The position numbers and the translations under genes were made by a program. This document shows, piece by piece, positions 18,456-27,241 of a stretch of 64,000 nt of DNA (the first letter of the stretch is position 1; every line of letters starts with the position of its first letter). This DNA comes from Arachidicoccus terrestris (GTDB lineage Bacteria > Bacteroidota > Bacteroidia > Chitinophagales > Chitinophagaceae). The notes under the pieces are model-generated. The model ran no database searches and had not been told where the DNA came from. It saw nothing but the letters and a program-made list of their open reading frames with translations. The stretch covers positions 1,922,001 through 1,986,000 of the forward strand of contig NZ_CP083387.1 in NCBI RefSeq assembly GCF_020042345.1. Reading direction: 5' to 3'.

Positions 18456-20978
18456 TTACCAGTCAATAGCTATCTTGAAATTCACCAGCCTGGGCGTTAA
18501 TCTGTTGGGCAAAGCATAAGTCTGGTTGCTGAAATCCTTCAACAGCATAAAACTGATTGTATTATCTCTGTTGATCAGGTTAAAAATCTCAAAACTGGCC
18601 CAGATATCCTTCACGCCTTTAAAGGGTGCATGCTTCTTACGCCGCTTACTGCCATCCAGCAGTAAGGCACTAAAGCCAATATCCATCCTCAGATAAGCCG
18701 GTATCTCCAGGGCGTTGCGATATTTTGTACTGCCAGGTATATTAAAAGGTAAATTGGTACCGTAAACCGTATTAAGGTAGACTTTGAAGTTTTTATTGGT
18801 AGAAAGGTAATCCTGAAAAAACAGGCCAAATGTGATCAATCTGTCTGTCGGTCGTCTCAACCATCCAACGGATGCAGTCGTGGAATCTGTGGCAACCTTA
18901 TCCCTTGACCCGGCCGTAATCAGCTCACCGGCCTGGTTGTAATACTCCTGGTAACTCAGTCCATCAATTTTCTCTTTGGCCTGCATGACGCCCAGGCTTA
19001 GCCAACTGTCTGCATCTTTAACAAACTGTGTAAACAGCCTGGTTTCCCACCCGGCTACATAAGCCTCAGCATTATTGTGCCCATAATACCGGATCCGGAC
19101 ATTGTCGATATCATAAGGGATAACGTCATATAAATGTTTATAATAGATCTCTGAGGTCAGTCTGGCCGGCCGGTTAAATAATCTCATTTGATAATCAAGT
19201 CCCAGCACACCCTGCAGGCTTTTTTGCGCTTTAATCGCTTTATTTAAGGCACCATCCATCGTTACCATTTCCCGATAAAAAGCAGGCTGGGCATACATGC
19301 CGGCAGAGGCTTTAAAAACGATATCTTTTTTCCAATGGCCCGGCTTAAAGGAAAAACCTGCCCGGGGAGATATGAGCAGTTCCTCATTCAGGTCGTTATA
19401 ATTGGCCCTTACGCCCCACTGAAGCGTATAGATATTTGTATTCCCAAAATGTGCATTATCCTGAATATAGCCACTTAGTCGTTGAATATTAAATCTATCC
19501 CGGCTATGCATATAATCATTTAATGTCAACTGATCTCCACCAATCGGAAGAGAATACCCGGCTGAATCACTATAGTTCCACTGATCTATCTTACTATCGA
19601 TCTCCTGACGCTGAAAAGTGGCGCCCCACTGCAGAAAGTGCCTGCCGGTTTTCCAGCTTCCCTGATGTTGCAGGCTCAGAACGTTAATACGTAGATTATT
19701 TCTGGCATAGCTCTGATTGACACCTTGGCCTAAAAGGTTCTCTGGATCATCCAGGATATTTCCATTTTCATCTCGCTGGCCAAACTCATAGGCACCTAAA
19801 ATATCCTGCTCCTGTTTTTCCCGGTCCTGATAATAACTGCCCATAAACTTTAGTTCGGTGTGGTCATTGGGTGTGACGACACCGGTAAGACCTGCAAAAG
19901 CGGTACTGTAATTATCTCTTTCACTACCTTTAAAATCAATATTCACGCCATAGTTGGCAACATAGTAAGGAGAGAACACACTGGCGGTCAACTTAGTCTC
20001 TTCCGGATAAAACTGGAACTTCGTTTTATTATAATCTCCCAGGAGTTCTATCCTGAATGTATTACTGAAGCGGTAAACGAATAGTCCCTGCAGATCGGAT
20101 GCAGAAGGGATATAATTACCGGTAGTCGCCTGGCTTTTAATGACGTTACGATTGGTTTTATTACGCAGTCCGATCAAATATGTAAATTTCTTATCTCCTG
20201 AAATTCCCTTTAAACTGAGTCCCTGTTCCAGCAGGCTCAGATAGGCCGAGCCACCGTTCCGGCCAGGATCCTGGTAACTGACATCCAGTACAGAGCTGAG
20301 TTTATCCCCATATTTAGCCTGGAAGCCTCCTGTATAAAAACGCACATTGTCCGTAAGATCAGCATTGATAAAACTCAAGCCTTCCTGCTGACCGGAGCTG
20401 ACCAGAAAAGGCCGGTAGATCTCGAACCCATTTACATATACCAGGTTCTCATCATAATTGCCACCTCTTACTGAATATTGAGATGTCAATTCATTATTAC
20501 TGCCAACAAAGGTCTTCAGCAGACCTTCTATGCCTCCGACAGCCGAGGGGTTCACTCTGGCCTGGCTCGCATCGACTGCTATCAGCCCCGCCTCTTCCCT
20601 TTTCCTGTCGGCACGGACAGTAACGTCCTCCAAGGTCTCTGCTTTAACACCCATGATAATCGTATCTGCCGCCACCTTGTCTGTGTCCCTGAAAACGACT
20701 TTCTGTACCTGTCTCCTGCCCATCGCCTGAAAAACGACACGCACAGGTATGGATAAAGGCACTTGCAAATGAAACGCCCCGTTCTGGTCCGTATGCGTAC
20801 CGGTGCTTTTGTCTATGATATGCACAAAAACATCTTTCAACGGTTGCCTAGACTCGCTTAAGACAATCCCTTCATAAGTCAAATTTGAAGATTGTGCATA
20901 TGACTTAGTTCCCTCAGCGGAAATAAAAAGTAAGATAATCGCTATTAGAAAGTTATAAGTTAGCCGCGTTTTAATCAC
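18456..20978 (-). CDS. TonB-dependent receptor without SusD partner
   Basis: An 840-residue outer-membrane receptor. A signal peptide is followed by a carboxypeptidase-regulatory-like domain (YEGIVLSESRQPLKDVFVHI, ~34-115) and a plug (~125-230) with GGIEGLLKTFVGSNNELTSQ, YSVRGGNYDENLVYVNGFEI and the FQAKYGDKLSSVLDV segment. The barrel ends in FKIAIDW with an aromatic last residue. It lacks the SusC-type plug signature, is shorter than SusC proteins and has no SusD gene next to it. Receptors of this class carry siderophores, metals or other small ligands. The neighbour upstream on the same strand is an EntS-like exporter, but a terminator lies between them, so a functional link is only a guess. 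Confidence 0.92.
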   Translation of the reverse strand: MIKTRLTYNFLIAIILLFISAEGTKSYAQSSNLTYEGIVLSESRQPLKDVFVHIIDKSTGTHTDQNGAFHLQVPLSIPVRVVFQAMGRRQVQKVVFRDTDKVAADTIIMGVKAETLEDVTVRADRKREEAGLIAVDASQARVNPSAVGGIEGLLKTFVGSNNELTSQYSVRGGNYDENLVYVNGFEIYRPFLVSSGQQEGLSFINADLTDNVRFYTGGFQAKYGDKLSSVLDVSYQDPGRNGGSAYLSLLEQGLSLKGISGDKKFTYLIGLRNKTNRNVIKSQATTGNYIPSASDLQGLFVYRFSNTFRIELLGDYNKTKFQFYPEETKLTASVFSPYYVANYGVNIDFKGSERDNYSTAFAGLTGVVTPNDHTELKFMGSYYQDREKQEQDILGAYEFGQRDENGNILDDPENLLGQGVNQSYARNNLRINVLSLQHQGSWKTGRHFLQWGATFQRQEIDSKIDQWNYSDSAGYSLPIGGDQLTLNDYMHSRDRFNIQRLSGYIQDNAHFGNTNIYTLQWGVRANYNDLNEELLISPRAGFSFKPGHWKKDIVFKASAGMYAQPAFYREMVTMDGALNKAIKAQKSLQGVLGLDYQMRLFNRPARLTSEIYYKHLYDVIPYDIDNVRIRYYGHNNAEAYVAGWETRLFTQFVKDADSWLSLGVMQAKEKIDGLSYQEYYNQAGELITAGSRDKVATDSTTASVGWLRRPTDRLITFGLFFQDYLSTNKNFKVYLNTVYGTNLPFNIPGSTKYRNALEIPAYLRMDIGFSALLLDGSKRRKKHAPFKGVKDIWASFEIFNLINRDNTISFMLLKDFSNQTYALPNRLTPRLVNFKIAIDW

Positions 20979-21031
20979 TGGAGCAGAATAATTTAGCTTA
21001 AATATACAGATTTATAATATAACGCAGAGAA

Positions 21032-21054
21032 AGCCCCGGTATTTTACCGGGGCT
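21032..21054 (-). terminator. Terminator after the MFS exporter gene
   Basis: agccccggta, loop ttt, taccggggct: a perfect 10-bp GC-rich stem lying 94 bases after the stop of the MFS gene on the minus strand, which is followed there by TTCTCTG. Confidence 0.65.
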
Positions 21055-21147
21055 CAGGAATCATGCAAAAAAATTGTATTAGGAGCATTTATCGGGGAAG
21101 AACAGTGCCGGCACTTATCTACCCGTTAACTTCTGTCGCAGTTTGGC

Positions 21148-22473
21148 CTATGCATACTTCTTGTAATCGAACAACCTTAACTCTTTGGCCTTGGTGGCTG
21201 TCAGGCCAACCACACCAAGCGTCAGGCAACCTCCCACAATAATGGCCCGGATCGTACCCAGCCAATGGGCCATTACCCCGCTTTCGAAGTCTCCCAACTC
21301 ATTAGAGGAGCTGATAAACATGGTATTGACAGCCGCAACCCGGCCACGCATCTCATCAGGCGTTACCAGTTGCAGGATCGTACCTCTCACCACAACACTA
21401 ACAGCGTCAAACATACCCGACGCCACGAGTGCAAGCGAAGCGAGATAAATATCTTTAGAGAATCCAAATACAATGATGGACAGGCCGAACCCGGCACAGC
21501 ACCAAAGCAGTTTTTTCCCGGGCTTGGTATTAAGCGGTAAGTAAGCCAGCAAAATCAAAGTCAGAATAGAGCCGATTCCCGGCGCTGCTCTTAAAAATCC
21601 GTATTCAGTTTCCGTCATCCGGTGGATTTCAACAAAGGCGGGCAATAATGCGACCGCACCGCCAAATAACACGGTAAACATATCCAATGCCTGGGCGCCT
21701 AACAGGGCGGGCGTTTTCAGAATGAACTTAACACCTAATGAAAGGCTTTGCAGTACAGGTTCTTTTACTTTTTTAAGAATTGGCTTGGCTTTAATGATAC
21801 AAACCGGAATCAGTAGCAATGCCTCCACCAGAAATATCAGAAACATAGACCCTGTTACGCCCGGAATGGCTGCCACACTGCCGGATGCCCGAACCATATC
21901 CACCGGATTACCGGAAAGAAGGCCCATAACCGCATTAATGGCGCCAAAGGAAAGCGGTCCGACAACAGACCCGATCTTAAAGGCCATGCTGCTCCAGCTG
22001 GTGGCATTGGGATAATGTTCCCTGGGTGTTAACTGTCCCAGTAAAGCAAAGGCAGAAGGGCTGATAAAGGCCCGGAGCACGCCGCCGAAAAAGATCAGGG
22101 CAAATATCAGATTAAGCGTCCAGTCCAGCCCTAACAGGTTTAGTGAAAACCCTGTTGAAAGGAAAAATAAACCGCCACCCAGGAAAATATAGCCGATCAG
22201 GCAGCTAAGCAGCATCTTTCTTTTTTCGTGCAGATCCACAAAATGGCCGGAGAACATCGAAAAAACGATAGCTGGAATCACCTCCGCCAGGCCAATGAGC
22301 CCCATCTTCAGGTTACTGCCGGTCAGGTGATAAACCCAATAATATATAGCGGTGGACTGCAGATTGAGTGCAAAATAGATCCCAAAACGAAACAGCAGAA
22401 AACAGATAAATTCTCTATTTTTAAGTACTGGGTTTTTCTCGTAGAAGCTGCCGGTAGGTGTCTTTTTTGCCAT
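21148..22473 (-). CDS. MFS transporter, EntS/MFS_3-like
   Basis: A 441-residue inner-membrane protein with about 12 helices. FRFGIYFALNLQSTAIYYWV in helix 1, GLAEVIPAIVFSMFSGHFVD in helix 2 with the following DLHEKRKMLL loop, and LVTPDEMRGRVAAVNTMFI late in the sequence are typical of the MFS_3 group that includes the enterobactin exporter EntS and macrolide exporters. The function is probably efflux; the substrate is unknown. It lies 29 bases after the deoxynucleoside kinase gene and may be co-transcribed with it. It ends in a clear terminator. Confidence 0.9.
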   Translation of the reverse strand: MAKKTPTGSFYEKNPVLKNREFICFLLFRFGIYFALNLQSTAIYYWVYHLTGSNLKMGLIGLAEVIPAIVFSMFSGHFVDLHEKRKMLLSCLIGYIFLGGGLFFLSTGFSLNLLGLDWTLNLIFALIFFGGVLRAFISPSAFALLGQLTPREHYPNATSWSSMAFKIGSVVGPLSFGAINAVMGLLSGNPVDMVRASGSVAAIPGVTGSMFLIFLVEALLLIPVCIIKAKPILKKVKEPVLQSLSLGVKFILKTPALLGAQALDMFTVLFGGAVALLPAFVEIHRMTETEYGFLRAAPGIGSILTLILLAYLPLNTKPGKKLLWCCAGFGLSIIVFGFSKDIYLASLALVASGMFDAVSVVVRGTILQLVTPDEMRGRVAAVNTMFISSSNELGDFESGVMAHWLGTIRAIIVGGCLTLGVVGLTATKAKELRLFDYKKYA

Positions 22474-22502
22474 ATATATATTTGCTTGTTACTATTTAAT
22501 GT

Positions 22503-23132
22503 TTAGGGTAAGCTGAGCCGGTGAATGCCGTCTGTGTACTCCTTTTCCAGCGCATCGGTTATGACCTGCAAATGCCTGGCGTCTTCCAGAAAATTGGCAT
22601 TAGACGCATCCACCATCAGTGTCACGCCTTTGCGTTGCTGTATATAACTAAGATACGATTGCTGGATAGATTGCAGATAACTGTCGGGAATCTGCTGCTC
22701 ATAGGACCGGTTCCTTTTGTGGATGTTCTGCTGCAGCTTTTCGACGGGTGCCTGCAGATAAACCAGAATATCCGGATGAATCAATTGCTGGTGAATAATA
22801 TCAAAGAGCCGTTTATATAACTGATACTCTTGTTCTGTGAGTGTTACTTTCGCAAAGAGCAGACATTTGACGAACAGATAATCCGACACAGTCGTCTGCT
22901 GGAATAAATCAGGCTTCAAAAGCTCATTTAATTGCTTAAAACGCTCTGCCATAAAGAATAACTCCAATGGAAAACCATACCGGTCGGGATCCGCATAAAA
23001 CTTAGGCAAAAAGGGATTATCAGAAAACTCTTCCAATACCAGCCTGGCATTTAACTTCCTGGCTAATAAGGTGGATAAGGTCGTCTTCCCGGCTCCGATA
23101 TTGCCTTCTATCGTTATTAATCTATATTTCAT
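22503..23132 (-). CDS. Deoxynucleoside kinase
   Basis: A 209-residue kinase of the dCK/dGK family that phosphorylates deoxynucleosides with ATP for nucleotide salvage. The P-loop is EGNIGAGKT near the N-terminus, followed by LEEFSDNPFLPKFYADPDRY (the EEF substrate-binding motif), the LFFMAERF segment and the lid region RNRSYEQQIPDSYL with its arginine. An earlier ATG at 23147 adds MSIDS, but it lies inside a good -7 box (23145-23152), so the ATG at 23132 is preferred and gives the usual MKYRLITIEG start. The MFS gene follows after 29 bases. Confidence 0.93.
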   Translation of the reverse strand: MKYRLITIEGNIGAGKTTLSTLLARKLNARLVLEEFSDNPFLPKFYADPDRYGFPLELFFMAERFKQLNELLKPDLFQQTTVSDYLFVKCLLFAKVTLTEQEYQLYKRLFDIIHQQLIHPDILVYLQAPVEKLQQNIHKRNRSYEQQIPDSYLQSIQQSYLSYIQQRKGVTLMVDASNANFLEDARHLQVITDALEKEYTDGIHRLSLP

Positions 23133-23144
23133 GGAATCAATGGA

Positions 23145-23152
23145 CAAAAGTA
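23145..23152 (-). promoter_or_regulatory. -7 box for the deoxynucleoside kinase gene
   Basis: Minus-strand TACTTTTG fits TAnnTTTG and ends 12 bases before the ATG at 23132. It overlaps the alternative ATG at 23147, which argues against that start. No -33 element is obvious. Confidence 0.45.
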
Positions 23153-23246
23153 AATGTTATTCAGGAATTTGTCCGTTTTAGTTGCCAAGTGAACGAATAG
23201 TCATTTCTTAAAAAAAGACAAAAATGTCCTTTTTAACGATCCTAAA

Positions 23247-23278
23247 TTGTGATGTAGCCCGATATTTCGGTAATTTTG
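23247..23278 (+). promoter_or_regulatory. Promoter of the DUF983 gene
   Basis: TAATTTTG (23271-23278) fits the TAnnTTTG -7 box. A TTG at 23247-23249 lies 21 bases upstream, the right distance for the -33 element. The ATG follows 22 bases after the -7 box. This is the best promoter match in the window. Confidence 0.55.
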
Positions 23279-23300
23279 CAAAATAAAATCTAAAAGCAGT

Positions 23301-23789
23301 ATGGAAGCAGCGCATCAACATCCGGAAGGAGAAGAAAAAGTGCCCAATTACATCATCAGTGCGGTACAGTGTAAATGTCCCAGGTGCCGCCAGGGCGATC
23401 TTTTTGAAACTAAAAGTTCCTATGCACTGAAAAATAATAAGTTTATGCGTATGAATGAGAAATGTCCGGTTTGCGGCCAGCCAACAGAACTGGAGGTTGG
23501 ATTTTATTATGGCACCAGTTATGTTGCATACGGTCTGACAGTGGCCTTTTCTGTAGCTACTTTTATTGCCTGGAAAGTATTTTTCGGCATTTCCTTCGAT
23601 ATCAATGACAATAATATTTTCTGGTGGTTTGGTGTAAACGCCATTTTGCTCATTATCTTACAGCCCATCTTTATGCGGCTCTCCAGAAGTTTCTGGCTCA
23701 GTTTCTATGTTAAATACAATAAGAACTGGCGTACGGAAAAAGTTGAAGAGTATGAACGCCTGAACAAGGACTTCTCAAATGGATGGTAA
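23301..23789 (+). CDS. DUF983 membrane protein with zinc-ribbon cysteines
   Basis: A 162-residue protein of the DUF983 family. The N-terminus has CKCPRCRQGDLFE (Cys24, 26, 29) and CPVCGQ (Cys55, Cys58), a likely zinc ribbon. Two hydrophobic hairpins follow: VAYGLTVAFSVATFIAWKVF (~75-95) and WFGVNAILLIILQPIFMRL. The family is widespread in Bacteroidota and alphaproteobacteria, has been linked by context to respiratory-complex genes in some species, and has no proven function that I know. The gene stands alone, with its own promoter and a bidirectional terminator. Confidence 0.9.
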   Translation: MEAAHQHPEGEEKVPNYIISAVQCKCPRCRQGDLFETKSSYALKNNKFMRMNEKCPVCGQPTELEVGFYYGTSYVAYGLTVAFSVATFIAWKVFFGISFDINDNNIFWWFGVNAILLIILQPIFMRLSRSFWLSFYVKYNKNWRTEKVEEYERLNKDFSNGW

Positions 23790-23831
23790 CTGAGATACAC
23801 ATCAGCAGGAAAAACAATACATTACTGATAT

Positions 23832-23877
23832 AATACAATAAAAAAGCCCTGTCACGACAGGGCTTTTTTATTGTATT
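23832..23877. terminator. 22-bp bidirectional terminator between convergent genes
   Basis: Left arm aatacaataaaaaagccctg (plus tc), loop ac, exact complementary right arm. T-runs follow the GC core in both directions, so it serves both the DUF983 gene and the GltB-like gene. The outer arm AATACAATAAA is shared with the terminator after tRNA-Ser. Confidence 0.93.
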
Positions 23878-23885
23878 ATCCTGGC

Positions 23886-25472
23886 CTATACCCAACTATC
23901 CATATGGGCGTTTTTGAAATCGGCCACATACTTTTCCGGGATCTCCCCTCTGAGCATGGAACCTCTGGGCACCAACGGATATATCTCGGCAAAAGAGCGC
24001 ATTTCATTGAGAAAAACACGCCTGTAAATATGAGAGCGGGTAAGTAGTTTATAATGATCAATCCCGCAGGCTCCGATGAGCTCTACAAAAGTTTTCAGCA
24101 TGCTTTTATGATAATTAGCCACCCGGTATTTTTTATCGTTGACATCCAGCCCGACGACCAGCGCCGGATCCTGAGTAGCCACACCGGTAGGGCACTTATT
24201 GGTATTACATAAGAGTGCCTGAATACAGCCCAGTGCCATCATCATGGCCCTGGCAGAATTACAGGCATCTGCCCCCAGCGCAATGGCTCTTACAATGTGG
24301 AACCCTGAAAGTATCTTACCGGAAGCGATCAGTTTGATATGGTGCCTGATATCAAGCCCCGTCAGAATATTATCCACAAAAGCCAAGCCATCCAGCAACG
24401 GGACACCGACATAATTGGAGAATTCCTGGGGGGCGGCACCGGTGCCGCCCTCAGCACCATCCACCGTTATAAAATCCGGGTAAATATCCAACTCCAACAT
24501 AGCCTTACAGACGGCGATAAATTCACTTTTACGGCCAATACACAACTTAAATCCTACAGGCTTTCCTCCAGACAGATCTCTGAGTTCTTTCAGGAAAAGG
24601 ACCATTTCACGGGGCGTATTAAACGCCGAATGGAAAGGCGGAGAAGCCACCACAGTTCCAGGTGTAAGGTGACGGATCTTGGCGATCTCCGGCGTGTTTT
24701 TAGAAGCGGGTAAAATACCGCCATGACCGGGCTTCGCCCCCTGAGACACTTTCAGTTCAATCATTTTCACCGATTCATACTTAGATTTTTCGGCAAATAA
24801 TTCTCTGGAGAAAGTGCCGTCATCATTACGACAGCCAAAATATCCGGTTCCAATCTGCCATATCAAGTCTCCGCCGTGTTTTAGGTGATAAGGACTGATA
24901 CCTCCCTCGCCCGTATTATGTGCAAAGCCACCAATCTTGGCTCCGCCGTTCAACGCCTCAATGGCGTTTGAACTCAGAGACCCGTAACTCATGGCAGATA
25001 CATTAAAAATACTGCCATTATAGGGCTGCAGACAATCCTTATTGCCAAAAGTCACCCTTGGACTGGTATCCAGCTTATTAAAATCTTTCGGTGAAATAGA
25101 ATGCATGATCCATTCGTATCCTTCAGCATATACATCGAGCTGGGTCCCAAAAGGCATTGTGTCTGTTTCCAGTTTGGCTCTCTGATAAATGCTGGAACGA
25201 TCAATTCGGTTAATGGGTTTACCATCCGTATCTGATTCAACAAAATACTGATATATCTTAGGCCGGATATCCTCCATCCAATACCGCAATCTACCCACCA
25301 ATGGGAATGTACGCATAATGGAATGGCGTTTTTGAAGCATATCATAATAGCCCTGCAGGGTCAGTAAAACAAAAAGGCCGAACAGTACCCACCACCAGTG
25401 GCTCACAAATATGGAAAGCGCCAATGCGATGATTAATGCAATGGCAGAACCTATCACAAATATTTTCCGCAT
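23886..25472 (-). CDS. Membrane-anchored FMN-binding glutamate-synthase-domain protein
   Basis: A 528-residue protein whose residues ~100-500 match the FMN-binding synthase domain of GltB. Two N-terminal transmembrane helices (VIGSAIALIIALALSIFV and WWWVLFGLFVLLTL) anchor it in the inner membrane. Visible features are AMSYGSLSSNAIEALNGGA, HNTGEGGISPYH, SQGAKPGHGGILP, DGAEGGTGAAP, and the cluster C-x5-C-x4-C (CIQALLCNTNKCPTGVATQ), the same spacing as the [3Fe-4S] cysteines of GltB. The amidotransferase and GXGXG domains of true GltB are missing. It may transfer electrons or oxidise a substrate in a membrane-linked way; the electron partner and nitrogen source are not shown. It stands alone. 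Confidence 0.88.
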   Translation of the reverse strand: MRKIFVIGSAIALIIALALSIFVSHWWWVLFGLFVLLTLQGYYDMLQKRHSIMRTFPLVGRLRYWMEDIRPKIYQYFVESDTDGKPINRIDRSSIYQRAKLETDTMPFGTQLDVYAEGYEWIMHSISPKDFNKLDTSPRVTFGNKDCLQPYNGSIFNVSAMSYGSLSSNAIEALNGGAKIGGFAHNTGEGGISPYHLKHGGDLIWQIGTGYFGCRNDDGTFSRELFAEKSKYESVKMIELKVSQGAKPGHGGILPASKNTPEIAKIRHLTPGTVVASPPFHSAFNTPREMVLFLKELRDLSGGKPVGFKLCIGRKSEFIAVCKAMLELDIYPDFITVDGAEGGTGAAPQEFSNYVGVPLLDGLAFVDNILTGLDIRHHIKLIASGKILSGFHIVRAIALGADACNSARAMMMALGCIQALLCNTNKCPTGVATQDPALVVGLDVNDKKYRVANYHKSMLKTFVELIGACGIDHYKLLTRSHIYRRVFLNEMRSFAEIYPLVPRGSMLRGEIPEKYVADFKNAHMDSWV

Positions 25473-25639
25473 GTTGATTTTGATAATTTTAAAGCGCTAA
25501 AATACACCTTTTTATAGCTCTAGTCATACAAAAACAAAAGATTGTTAGTTTTTAACCAAGCATTAGAACTTAATAAGGATATAAAAAGGTATAGCTGACA
25601 TTAATAAGTACGATCTCCTGATGATGGGTCACCATTCTA

Positions 25640-26251
25640 TCAGTATTCCTCTAATTTACCAGCTCCCTGACGCAGCACTTCATAAGGTTCTTTAGTACAG
25701 TCAACCACCGTTGAAGGAATCATGCTTCCGATGCCGCCATCAATAATAATATCTACAAGATCCTTAAAGTTATCATTCATGGATTCCGGATCAGTATATT
25801 CCTCCACCATATCTCCGGGAAGAGAGGTGGACAGAATAGGATTTCCAAGTTCGGAGAGTAGCGTCTGACAAATAATATTAGCTGGTACACGTAGCCCAAT
25901 GGTATTTTTTTTGGTCTGCAAAATTTTGGGAACCTCCTTGCTGGCAGGCAGGATAAAGGTAAAAGGTCCGGGCAAATGGCTCTTGAGCAGCCTGTAAAGA
26001 GGCGTGGAAATAGATTTAGTAAACTTACTCAGGTCACTCAGATCTTTACAGATAAAACTCATCTGGTTTTTATTGACCTTCGTCTGTTTGATACGGGCAA
26101 TCCTTTCCACGGCCTTATGCTGATAGATATCGCAGCCCAGGCCATAGATCGTATCTGTCGGATAGATCACAACACCTCCGTCAAGCAGGCATTCGGTAAC
26201 GATCCTGACATTCCTTGGGTTGGGGTTTTCTGGATTTAATTCTAAAAACAT
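25640..26251 (-). CDS. Sua5/YciO/YrdC-family protein, YciO-like
   Basis: A protein of about 203 residues with the YrdC fold. The start at 26251 gives MFLELNPENPNPRN, which aligns with the usual YciO start; an upstream in-frame ATG at 26290 would add 13 residues. Motifs are GGVVIYPTDTIYGLGCDI, KNQMSFICKDLSDLS, LPGPFTFILPASKEVP, KKNTIGLRVPAN and NPILSTSLPGD. Family members make threonylcarbamoyl-AMP for tRNA t6A modification (Sua5/TsaC); YciO is closely related, with a less certain role. Its overall resemblance here is to YciO. It reads away from the cupin gene at 26333, about 80 bases apart. Confidence 0.9.
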   Translation of the reverse strand: MFLELNPENPNPRNVRIVTECLLDGGVVIYPTDTIYGLGCDIYQHKAVERIARIKQTKVNKNQMSFICKDLSDLSKFTKSISTPLYRLLKSHLPGPFTFILPASKEVPKILQTKKNTIGLRVPANIICQTLLSELGNPILSTSLPGDMVEEYTDPESMNDNFKDLVDIIIDGGIGSMIPSTVVDCTKEPYEVLRQGAGKLEEY

Positions 26252-26305
26252 ATCTAAAAATACAGCATTTTTTAATTTTAGCACCTGCATATTTAAGAAT
26301 AGCCT

Positions 26306-26313
26306 TATTTTTG
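26306..26313 (+). promoter_or_regulatory. Candidate -7 box for the cupin gene
   Basis: TATTTTTG fits TAnnTTTG and lies 19 bases before the ATG at 26333. No clear -33 element. Confidence 0.4.
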
Positions 26314-26332
26314 GCCATTAAACAGGTACGAA

Positions 26333-27223
26333 ATGCGGTTAAAAAATATAGACACCGTGGCCAGTATCAGCCCGGAAGAATTTAAAAAGAACTATTATAA
26401 TACCAGAACGCCACTCGTCATAAAAGATCTCGCAAAATCCTGGCCAGCTTATCAAAAATGGAACTGGGACTATTTTAAAGAAAAGGTCGGACAGAAAGAA
26501 GTAGGTATCTATAATAATGTTAAAAGTGATGCCTATACGCCCATCAATAAGGCCGATGATTACGTAAAGTTCGGAGCGTATATTGATATGATCCGGAAAG
26601 GACCGGCTGAGTGGCGTATATTTCTGTTTAATATTTTCAGTCATGCCCCGGAACTGGCAAAAGATTTTACCTGGCCCACTCATTTAATGAAAGGCTTTGT
26701 CAAAAGAGCGCCCATGTTGTTTACCGGTGGTGAAGGGGCCGTTACCCATATGCATTTTGATATTGACCTAAGTCATATTGTACACACACAGTTTGTCGGC
26801 AGGAAAAGGGTGCTGCTTTTTCCTTATGAGCAACAGCATTTGCTTTATAGAAAACCTTTTGAGGTACTGAGTCTGGCCGACTATTCTCATTACTATGATC
26901 CGGAAAAAAGCAAAGTGGATCTGCAAAAATTCCCGGCCCTCCAATATGCGGAAGGCTATGACCTCATACTGGAACATGGTGATACACTCTTTATGCCAGC
27001 CGGCTACTGGCATCATATGGAGTATCTGGACAGCGGTTTTGCGATGAGTCTTAGAGCGCTCAATAATGAACTTACCGGAAAACTAAAAGGCGTCTGGAAT
27101 ATCATTGGCATGCGTAACATCGACACGCTCATGAAGAAGATCCGGCCTCACGGATGGTATGACTGGAAGCAAAAGCAGATTTTTGAACGGTCTGGCAAGG
27201 AGATACTGAGAAAGGTCAGCTAA
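26333..27223 (+). CDS. Cupin_8/JmjC-type Fe(II)/2-oxoglutarate oxygenase-like protein
   Basis: A 296-residue protein of the cupin_8 (JmjC-like) family, which includes 2-oxoglutarate-dependent protein hydroxylases. The N-terminus has the usual EEFKKNYYNTRTPLVIKDLA and WPAYQKWNWDYF. The iron-binding H-x-D motif is in THMHFDIDLSHIV (His141, Asp143), and the distal histidine is in MPAGYWHHMEYL. RKRVLLFPYEQQHLLY is typical of the family and carries a lysine/arginine for the co-substrate. All three metal ligands are present, so it should be catalytic. The protein target is unknown. The gene has its own -7 box and converges with the alkyltransferase-like gene. Confidence 0.9.
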   Translation: MRLKNIDTVASISPEEFKKNYYNTRTPLVIKDLAKSWPAYQKWNWDYFKEKVGQKEVGIYNNVKSDAYTPINKADDYVKFGAYIDMIRKGPAEWRIFLFNIFSHAPELAKDFTWPTHLMKGFVKRAPMLFTGGEGAVTHMHFDIDLSHIVHTQFVGRKRVLLFPYEQQHLLYRKPFEVLSLADYSHYYDPEKSKVDLQKFPALQYAEGYDLILEHGDTLFMPAGYWHHMEYLDSGFAMSLRALNNELTGKLKGVWNIIGMRNIDTLMKKIRPHGWYDWKQKQIFERSGKEILRKVS

Positions 27224-27241
27224 CCTAACCTGTACCCGTTT

